From the NCBI RefSeq assembly GCF_010183535.1, contig NC_071331.1:3100001-3164000 (forward strand): 64,000 nucleotides of DNA, read 5' to 3'. Source of the DNA: Caenorhabditis remanei (taxonomy: Eukaryota > Nematoda > Chromadorea > Rhabditida > Rhabditidae). Position numbers and translations under genes: made by a program. A model generated the notes under the pieces. That model worked only from the letters and a program-made list of their open reading frames with translations. It was not told the origin of the DNA and searched no databases. Below, in pieces: positions 1 through 9,104 of the stretch. Numbering within the stretch: the first letter of the stretch is position 1; each line of letters starts with the position of its first letter.

Positions 1-610
1 AATCTTTGAACGTGTTTTCTGTTTCAGTTGTCCGTGAAACAGGAAACAAAAAGTTTTTTTCTTTACAAAATCTTTCCGGAATTTCAAGTCAAGGAAACGA
101 TTAATGCATTACTTGATTGTTATAATATCAAAAAAGTTGTGAGCTTTCGGAAATAAAGAATGATATGAAAAATCAGAGCATAAGTAAGTGATCATCAGCA
201 AATTATCCAGAACCGCGTTGAAATTGAAAAATTAGTGAAACGGGAAGTTTTTTGAGATATTTGTCTCATATTTTTCATTTTTGTATAAACTGATGATATG
301 CTATTATTTTTCAGTTTCTCTGTCGAAGTTATGTTATCGTCAAATTAGTTATTAGAGTTACCTTCATGTACCGATCATTTGAAACATTATGTTATCTTTT
401 AAAATGATCATGAAAACGTGAATATTAATTACAACAAAATACCAAGAATAGTAGAGCCTCTTCCTCAAATTATTAACGTTTTTTGACATTAATCAAATAT
501 CAATTCCTGCTATCACTTTTCGAAATGAATCTTACAACCACTCACATCATCACATCTTGAACAGTTTATTGAGAAAATCAGAATGTTTGAGATTGATGGA
601 AACTCTCGTA
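1..610. other. Intergenic, no gene seen
   Basis: AT-rich sequence without an open frame of coding character. It contains several copies of the GAAAC/GTTTC pentamer that recurs through the window's noncoding DNA. No RNA gene or clear repeat boundary is visible. Confidence 0.6.
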
Positions 611-1323
611 TTAAAGGCGTATTGTGGTCTGTTGTGATATTTTCATCTCATAATGTATGAGTTTCGGCGAGTTCATTTTCATAGTTCAGGAATTTTTTAA
701 TTCGGTCCACAACCCGCTGAGAGCGAGCGCCGGAAAGTTTGGTCATTGAGAAGGCGGAAGAAAATTGGTGGCCGTGGCCTAGAAATTCGACTAGAAATTC
801 GTCGATTTTTTCATGTTAGACTGTATTTTCGATTATTTTTGTTGTATTTCTTCAATAATTTCGATAGAAAACGGTAAATATTGATAGAAAAACACCAAAC
901 TATTGAAAATAACGCCAGAAATAGCAGAATACTGAAAAAACAACTTTACCGAAGTGAAATTTCTAGAACATTCTCGCTGACCAAACTTTCCGTTGGTTTT
1001 TTCAGTATTCTGCTATTTCTGGCGTTATTTTCGATAGTTTTTGGTGTTTTTCTATCAATATTTACCGTTTTCTATCGAAATTATTGAAGAAATACAACGA
1101 AAATGATCGAAAATACCGTCAAAATTCGAAAAATCAACGTTTTCGAAGTCGAATTTCTAGGCCACGGCCACCAATTTTCTTCGGCCTTCTCAATGACCAA
1201 ACTTTCCGGCGATCGCTCTCAGCGGGTTGTGGACCGAATTAAAAAGTAAGTATGAAAAACAATTTGCCGAAACTCATACATTATGATATGAAAACATCAC
1301 AACAGACCACAATACGCCTTTAA
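611..1323. repeat. Foldback element with nested inverted repeats
   Basis: The left end (TTAAAGGCGTATTGTGG, 611) recurs inverted at the right end (to about 1323). The arms pair over most of their length, including the blocks at about 705-760 and 1185-1240 and the inner blocks at about 840-930 and 1000-1090. The small open frames inside are products of the palindrome. No clear target duplication was found, so the superfamily is undecided. Confidence 0.75.
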
Positions 1324-2705
1324 AACATTTGACTAATAAACTGTAATCTCTAAAAATGGAAGTCTGTTGCTCGAAACGATATTTACAGAAACAATTTCTG
1401 GGCAATGTTGGAATAGAACATGAATTGTTCGGTTTCAAGTAATCAGTATGAAAAACTTATCAGAGGAAATTGGAATGACTGTGTGTTGCATGTTTTCGGT
1501 ACATCTAAATTTATGAAGGTTCTCAATCTGATAATCATTCAGGTTAAATTAACCTTCCTGGCACAGCCGTATAAGTTGGTCCCAATATTTGATTTCACTG
1601 CAAGTTGTCTGATTTTCAGCGTATTCTTCAATTTTTTAAGATTTCCAGTCAAATTTAAAAAAAGGCGTTTTGAGAAAGTTCTAATTTTATTCTGGTTTGG
1701 ATTAGCGTTGAAACTAAAAATGAGCTGAAGAATTAGAAGTTTGAGTAATAAATTACATAAACAGTTTTCAACTTCAGTTACATATGTAGTATCGGGAAGC
1801 TTCCAACTAGAATTCCTATTTTGAATATATTGCTGTAACAACTTGTTAGTTAATGGTTGTATCAAGATTTGGCGAATTATTTCAACCGGTTCACAATATA
1901 ACTTGATTGAGGGCGAAAAAAAACTCGATAGCAGCAAAAAACTCACAATACTACAAAAAAGCCACATTAGAGAAACGGAATTTTGTTTTATTGATTTGAG
2001 GGGATGGTTAGTTTGTTTTGCACGTTTAGAACAATAATGATACACTTTTTTAATATTTTCAGTGAGTTTATTAGAAATCAACACGTTTTTCATTCTTCTT
2101 GTACGACGTCATATCACTTTCACAGCGACGAGCACCAGATGAGTCGGGGGTAAAAAAAATTGAAAAGAAATCGAAAAGTGAAATTTGAAGAACATAAATA
2201 TTCACTAGCTGATTAGCTGGAACACATCGGGAACTACTGTATCCTAAATTTGTTTCATTGAAAACGAAAAAATGAATCAGAATTTTTTTGAAAATAGATA
2301 TTGAAAATAGATTTTTTGAAAATAGAACTGTATTCCATTCAGTTTTTGTACTATGTATTTTATTTCAATGACGCCTATCCGTTTCAAACAGAACACAAAT
2401 ATGAATCAATTTAGTGTGTCCTAATAATGTCTGAGCACATTTTTCGGTTTGTCTGACAGAATGTAAATCCTAATTTATATCAACCAAACAGCATACTTTG
2501 AAACATAGACGGAATTCTGGTAAACGAGATTTTGTGAAAATCAAAACTAATTGTATAACCAATTTATCAACAATACAATATCTTCAAAATAATTCTGACA
2601 TTCCAACTTTTAAGAATTGATGTTTCAAAAAAAAATTATTTCGTTCAGATTTTCAAAGTTTTACTCTAGCCGTATTTATTGTCAAAACAAACTTTCTTGA
2701 CATTA
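1324..2705. other. Intergenic; one weak open frame
   Basis: AT-rich sequence. An open frame on the minus strand (1539-2093) contains a hydrophobic stretch after an internal Met and could be a secreted-protein exon, but it lacks convincing splice context or family motifs and overlaps a plus-strand frame. I do not call a gene. Confidence 0.5.
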
Positions 2706-2873
2706 GGTGTTTGCGGACCTAATAGTATGTTCCCGCGCTTAAATTAAGCCACGCCCTCTGTCCGTTATCTCGGCTATGATATTGGTCGAACTCCCCGCTC
2801 TTCTCTAAACATAAAGCCGAGGCAACGGAAAGAGGGCGTGGCTTAATTTAAGGAACTTCGGTCCGCAAACACC
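2706..2873. repeat. Short inverted-repeat element (MITE-like)
   Basis: Terminal inverted repeats GGTGTTTGCGGACC at both ends. The inner parts (TTAAATTAAGCCACGCCCTC and its complement) also pair across a loop of about 60 bases. The length and lack of coding sequence fit a miniature inverted-repeat element. Confidence 0.75.
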
Positions 2874-5033
2874 GAATACCTTTCTTTCATTACATGGTGC
2901 TGTACCAAGTTTCATGCATTTTGTTTGTTTCCGTTCTGTTTTTTCCCTTTTTCATTGTACATATAACTGTAGGCTTTTGAACAAGTTAATTGAAACGGGA
3001 AATCTATCAAAGTTTTAAGACATAAAAAGCCAATTGAAACTTGAGAACTGAGAACTGACAGAATTTCTGGGAAAAAAGCGTCAATTCAACTCACATTAAA
3101 TGCAGTCTTCTTTTAAGGTCGTGTTTTTTTGCAGTCTTCTTTTAAGGTCGTGTAGACAATATTTGGAATTAAAAATATATTATTTCACATTTGAGTCGTT
3201 GAAAATGTTGTCTCATTGATCTTGTTTTTTGAAGACCTTCATTCAGTTGTATTTTTTGTGTTCCAATCTGTTAACATGTATTGAAATTCCAAGAGCATTT
3301 AAAAGCTACTTTCAAGTGTTCAGACATTCGAAGAGACATGTAAGTAAATTTAACAGACACTTTCTAATCTTTCGAAAATATTGAGAAACAGGTAATTGAA
3401 GTTTGAATATTGATCAGTCGTACCCACCGTATTTCATACATCTGTGTGGGCGGAGCCATATTCTCAAACATCTCGACGCATTGAAAGGAAAAAGTAAGCA
3501 GCAACGTCAGAAACAAGAAAAAACATAATGAAGAGTAGATAAAAAGTTAAGTGTGCTTGTGTTCTGAATCGAAATGAAATTGGTATCAAAAAATTTTTTT
3601 TAAGGGAGTCCTTTACCATCAGATTTATCGACCAACTTTTGCAAATAAATATTCAACAAGAGTTTGAAACGGGCACATGTGTTGTCAAACACACACACTT
3701 CAGTTTTGAAATGAAAATGACACCATGTCTGTCTAATCAGTAACATTGACAAATAAATGCAAAAGAACCCGTACAGAGTAATTTTAATGGTTTTTGGAAA
3801 ACCGGAGTCAATTAACTTAGATTTTTGAAACAAGAAAAAAAATGGAGAGTAGTTGTAAACGAATTGTGCTACGTACATAACAGAGTTATGCGGAAGTGAT
3901 TTTTTCTAAAACGGAAGTCGGAAGTCAGAAGTCGGAAGTGATTTTTCTTATCCGGAAGTCGGAAGTAAAATTTCTAATCCGGAAATCGGAAGTCGGAAGT
4001 CGGAATTCCGCGCAACTCTGGTACATAAGTCGCGATTCTGAAAAATTATGTTATAAACTACTCATTTCATTTTTTAATTACGCTCATTTTTCATTTACTC
4101 GGGAACCGAAATTCCTACAAAAAGGCATTCAATGAACATTTTTCAGTTTCAGTACGCTTCTTGATGATTTGGAAAAATGATGTTGGTTGACTATGATGCT
4201 ATCACCAAAAAACACGAAACTGTAACTGTGAATAGTCGTCACTTTTGTCAAACTAATGAAACAGCCTATATTTATAAATTGTTTTTCAGTTTCAAAATGT
4301 TTCTGAAACGGTTTGCTGTGTTTAGAAAATTGTTAAGCCTAGCATTTGTGTCACTCGGATGTTCCAAAATTTAGAGTTCCTGTAGAACACAAAGATGTCA
4401 TAATAACAATCAATTATCCTTTAGTTTAGAAAGTGACATGGCGTGTTAAAGAGACATAGTCTTGCATTGACATATCTTCAGTTGTATTCGTTTTGTGTAC
4501 TGATTCATTTTTACTTCATTAAAAATTTGTGGAGTCATGAAAACATGCATTTTGTAATTTATTACTATCTATTATACATCAGAGGAATTTGAAACTAAAA
4601 AGTTTAAGGCTGCATACATTAAATGCCACTATAGAAACCGTATTTCAAAAAAACCCCAGAAGATTCTACAATCTACAATTTTAGAATACTCCGATGTTCA
4701 AAAACAGACCTGCTCAAAACAGAAGAAATTTTTTGGTTTTTTCAACAGAATATTCATGAAAGCGCCACCGAACATCTCCACTGGTTCATTGGCAAACCTT
4801 TATTTCTACTTGTTAACAAAAATAAATCCTAGTTTTTTATTCAATTTTTTATCATTTCTGAAAAGAAAAACTGAAAAACAGTTTTCATTCATGCAATCAT
4901 TTATGAGGTTTCGTTGTGATGTTTCTTTGAATTGTTTACATTAAAACTATATTTTGTGAAACAAAGAACTTGAAGAAGTGAAATTGGGTTCTTGAAACAA
5001 TAAACACGTTTTGCAGTGTGCAGTAAACGGATA
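2874..5033. other. Intergenic with simple tandem repeats
   Basis: No gene supported. A 23-base sequence starting GCAGTCTTC is repeated directly at 3102-3124 and 3131-3153. At 3889-4010 there is an irregular tandem array of GGAAGTC-type units; the same motif appears near 15940-15990 and, inverted, at 23440-23575. Small open frames at 3600-3878 and 4756-4944 have no recognisable features. Confidence 0.5.
3889..4010. repeat. GGAAGTC-type short tandem repeat
   Basis: About ten imperfect copies of a heptamer close to GGAAGTC with spacers. It matches the reverse complement of the CTTCCGA-rich stretch at 23440-23575. Confidence 0.7.
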
Positions 5034-6369
5034 CACGGCGGGGCAGCCACGACGGGCGGACTCCGCAGCCAAATTTCTCGGCCCCGTGGGGCGGCGCGCG
5101 AAATTCAAACACCAATTATTATCACTTAGCGTCGATAGGCTATTCCACTAATAGGGGCACACATATAACACATTATTGGTGATATTAACTGAAACAAACT
5201 ATTTTTGGTTGTTGGAAATTGTGGAAAAATAAAAATCTTGGTTATTACTACTTGTTTATCACAGAAAACTACTATTTTCAAAAAATGACGTTTTTAAAAA
5301 AAAACTGGACTGGATTTTTTTCTGAAACAGTTTTCTAAAGTAAAATGAGGGTCTAGAATTCAATAAAAACATCAGTTTCAGTCTATTGAAACGTTTTGAA
5401 GGCCGTTGTTTTTGTAAAATGTCGAAAAATTAGTGGTAAAAATAACATATTTTATATTTTCTCAAAAACTGAACTGGATTTTTTGCTGAAATAGTTCCCT
5501 AAAGTAAAATCAGGCTATAAAGTTTAATAAAAACATCGCTTTCAGTCCATTGAAACGTTTTGAAGGCAGTTTTTTTCTCGAAAATGGCGAAAAAATGGGG
5601 AAATTTTTTTACTTATTTATTTATTTCAAAAACTGGACTGGATTTTTTGGTAAAACAGGTTTCTAAAGTAAACTGAAGGTCTAAAGTTCCATAAAAACAT
5701 TAGTTTCAGTCTATTGAAACGTTTTGAAGACCGTTTTTTTCTGTAAAATGTCGAAAAATTAGTGAAAAAAATGAAAAATTGTTCATTTGCTCAAAAACTG
5801 GACTGGATTTTTTGGTAAAACAGGTTTCTAAAGTAAACTGAAGGTCTAAAGTTCCATAAAAACATTAGTTTCAGTCTATTGAAACATTTTGAAGACCGTT
5901 TTTTTCATGAAAATGGCGAAAAATTAGTGAAAAAATAACATATTTTATATTTTCTCAAAAACTGAACTGGATTTTTTTCTGAAACAGTTCATTATAGTAA
6001 AATCATGCTATAAAATTCAATAAAAACATTTGTTTCCGTCCATTGAAACGTTTTGAAGGCATTTTCAGCTAGTTTCTCACATCAACTAGAATTTCCAAGC
6101 CCTCACACTAAATTTTCCAAATATTTTCACTGAATCAGTGTTTTGATCTTTTTTCAAAGCACTTTTTTTGCCAATAAATTTTTTTCTCACATAAAACACC
6201 ACATTTTCTCATTTTTTATGTGGTTTTCTCCACTTAAAAACTTTTTTATATCATTTTCGGGTTACTGTATACACTAGTCCGCAATCACCGTGTGAAGTGT
6301 ACACAACTTTTTCGACTGAGTATTTAATGCGGATTTTTCTAGGCCACGCGTCGTGGCTGCCCCGCCGTG
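5034..6369. mobile_element. DNA element with CAC-terminal inverted repeats and 5-bp target duplication
   Basis: The left end CACGGCGGGGCAGCCACGAC is repeated inverted at the right end (6350-6369). Both sides are flanked by GGATA (5029-5033 and 6370-6374), a 5-bp target-site duplication. There is no transposase. The interior is a tandem array of five units of about 165 bases (starting near 5297, 5462, 5627, 5789 and 5955), each containing AAAAACTGGACTGGATTTT and CATTGAAACGTTTTGAAG-like blocks. A CAC terminus with a 5-bp duplication recalls Transib elements, but superfamily assignment is inference. Confidence 0.8.
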
Positions 6370-6374
6370 GGATA

Positions 6375-7106
6375 GATAAACCAATAGGAATGAATGGATT
6401 ATATGAAGGAACACAATAAAAATTCAAGTTGCTAACGAAACAGTAAAACTAGTAATGGTCGGAAAACAAAATTCGCACAATAAATAGTTGTTTAAATCAA
6501 CCTCCGATGGATTTTTTTAAAATAACTGTCTCATTATTGTCTTTTCAATCTGCTCTTTTCACATTTAAGTATTCATTTTTCTCATGTTTTTGAAACAATT
6601 CCATAATTTTTTCGGTTTCCAAATAATATTATTTTCCTGCATATGCTGAAAAATCATTCACTGAGATAAATTATTGAGATATTTATAATTGGCATTATTT
6701 TAAGACACAAATTGTTTTTTTTTTCTGCTTCATCGGTGCGACAAACGTTTTTACCTGTTTCTGAAATAGTTATCCATCTGACTCAGACATATAGATATGA
6801 TTTTTTGGTAAAGTTTAACTACTGTGTCTATGTGCAGAATTCGTGTTCGTTACCCCCCTTTCAATGTTCAACGACTCTTCAAGCCCCAGTTTTTGTTGAA
6901 AATGAATCATATACTATCCATTTTAACTCTGTAGATTCCATTTCTGCTATTGAAATCGCACAGAAATAAGGAGAATCTGTTTCAAGTTGATTATTATTGT
7001 CGGCGTGTTCGAGAGGTTTAATCAGTTTTTAACTCAATATTCTTCAGGATCTATTCATTCACGTTCAAAAAATGTTTTTCTCCATGTTCAAAAAATAAGT
7101 ATTTTT
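6375..7106. other. Intergenic, no gene seen
   Basis: AT-rich sequence with only short, unremarkable open frames. Nothing else recognised. Confidence 0.5.
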
Positions 7107-7145
7107 CAGACTTGTCACGGGCCGGTCCGATTTTTGACAAGTCTG
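7107..7145. mobile_element. 39-bp minimal remnant of the GC-rich hAT-like family
   Basis: The sequence reads CAGACTTGTCACGGGCC, then a few bases, then a tail ending GACAAGTCTG. It is essentially two inverted termini with no interior. It is flanked by the 8-bp duplication GTATTTTT (7099-7106 and 7146-7153). The same termini bound the 328-bp element at 36142-36469, so this is an internally deleted member. Confidence 0.85.
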
Positions 7146-7153
7146 GTATTTTT

Positions 7154-8517
7154 AGTTTCTACCACGCTGACAATAGTTTGAACCCATGCTTGTCGCTCGC
7201 AGATAAATTGCAAAAAATGTCAATGGTCGACTTTTGCAAATACTGTCCTTGGTGCTCATCATCAATTCGAAACAGAATTATTTTTCACAAATTGGAAATT
7301 CCATTCAGTTTTCAGTAAAATTCCACACCACCGAGTCATGCCAGGGCGCACAGGGCGGCACTGCCTTACTATCAATTTCCACAGATGACGTCGTCACCAG
7401 CCCTTTCCACAAAAATTCACTGTTTCACATTCTAATTTTGGGATATCTGTTTTTCATCAATCACTTTTTTGTTCATTTTTTGTACCTTTCACGTTTTTTG
7501 AACTTGAATGACGAGATCCTGAAGAATATGGCGACGAAAACTTCTGACAAGAGTCTGAATCTACAGATGTTAGTCGCAGATGAAGGCCTAACTGAATTCA
7601 AAGCAGTGAGATTACAACCTTCCGAACACGCCGACAGTAATCATCAACTTGAAACGGGTCATTATTTTTTACATTGTTCTTGGCGGCCACAACTCTTTGA
7701 TTGTTCAAAGTGTAGCGATTTCAATAGCAGAAAAGGAATCTACAGGGTTGAAATGGATAGTTTACGATTCATTTTTCAACAAAATGTTTTTCCCCCCGAT
7801 GCTTCCGGAGGCGTTCAGTCTCATGAGACACCATGATCGTCCGTCCTCTCCACATAAATTCAGTGTTTCACATTGTTAATTTTTGGGCGAAACGTTTTTT
7901 GATTATCAATATAAGAGGCAAATATACATAGAACGGCCATGCCACTAATGCTACACCAGAATTAAGGAGATATGACACGAATACGAGAGAGGGAGTTAAG
8001 TAGAATTTGTAGAGCAAAACGGGGGAATATAATATAGCGGAAAAGAGTGGATGTGTAAAGTGATAATAGCAGTATGAATAAAAATCTTTCGAACACGCTG
8101 ACAGTAATCATCAACTTGAAACAGGAACAATTTCTCTTCTGCGCATTGTTTCAGTGTTAGTTGGCTACACATTGGTAAGGTCCGCAACGAAAAGATTTAA
8201 ACTTTTTCCGAGCCGCGTCGCATGCGCGTCCCGGGTGATATAGAAAGATACGACAAATAAACGTCAAATTTGAATTTGGCACCGTGCCAACCATAGTGTG
8301 ACGGAGCGCGGACATACGCCTTCCATTGATGTGCACATCTCCTCTAAAAATGTGGCGTTTTTAATGCAAATATGGAGGCCACGTGGTCGAAATACTATAG
8401 GGCAAATCTGTTGGAGGCGGTCGGCCAGGAGAGGGAAACAAAAAAAAGCCGCTGTTTTTTTCAATGTTGCAAAACTTGGTCATTTTTGAACAAAATTTTG
8501 TTGGTTTTTTTTTGATA
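7154..8517. repeat. Diverged local repeats upstream of the receptor gene
   Basis: A block with AACACG, GACAGTAATCATCAACTTGAAAC occurs at about 7624-7660 and again at 8093-8125. Blocks around 7380-7440, 7795-7880 and 8890-8975 share short runs (GATGACGTC, CAGTCTCATG, GACCGTCC-like). The 8180-8310 stretch resembles 63050-63180 (ACTTTTTCCGA, TTTGGCACCGTG). A 200-codon open frame (7234-7836) spans these repeats and has no domain character. Confidence 0.5.
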
Positions 8518-8788
8518 TTTTGGTACCAATCTGACAACCGGGGTTAGACCCCCATTGGTGCCAAAACTTTTTGTTTTCTACGATTCAGATCCTTTTCGGA
8601 AAGGGGCAGTTCTGAGAAGAGACACTTGTAATCTAGAACAAATTCAAAATGTTTTTCGGTTCTGAAATCAATAAGTTATGCAAGACATAACGTTTATTGG
8701 TAGACTTTTTTGCCACTGAAATACAAAAACAACAAAAAAACATTTTTATCGGTGGAGTCGAACCCTGGTTGTCAGATTGGTACCAAAA
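8518..8788. repeat. Inverted-repeat element carrying a tRNA T-arm-like sequence
   Basis: The termini TTTTGGTACCAATCTGACAA are inverted copies of each other. The right arm, read on the minus strand, contains GGTTCGACTCC, a perfect match to the B box of tRNA genes. The left arm has a degenerate counterpart. No complete tRNA cloverleaf is evident. Confidence 0.65.
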
Positions 8789-8942
8789 AGTCAAAAGGAT
8801 ATCAAGTCATGTTTTCAGTTGATATTCTAAAAAGCCGCGGCCTCGGCCGACCACGATTTCTGACAGCCTTGCTATAGGGTAAATTGTTTCCCACAGAACC
8901 AAAGGCGCACAGTCTCATGGGCAATTCACTCATACATACGAA

Positions 8943-8950
8943 TGACGTCA
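8943..8950 (+). promoter_or_regulatory. CRE-like palindrome upstream of the receptor gene
   Basis: TGACGTCA, the consensus CREB/ATF site, lies about 155 bases upstream of the proposed start codon at 9105. An imperfect version (TGACGTCG) occurs in the related block at 7385. Function is inferred from the motif only. Confidence 0.35.
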
Positions 8951-9104
8951 TCATGGCCTCTCAACACCACGACCGCCCGTCGTCTCTATCTATCGCACGC
9001 TCTCTCACCGTCCATCTCTCCGTTCGACCCACCCTCCTCATTCACTCTTTGGCCCAGGTCAGTCGGTCACCCATTCATTTTTCTTCTTGTGCACTTCTCT
9101 CCCT

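Noticed and set aside
1539..2093. 184-codon open frame on the minus strand with a hydrophobic stretch
   Set aside because: Possible secreted protein, but no family motif, no splice support, and an overlapping frame on the other strand; not strong enough.
7234..7836. 200-codon open frame on the plus strand
   Set aside because: It spans diverged repeats, has no domain or consistent splice context, and its composition is like translated noncoding DNA.
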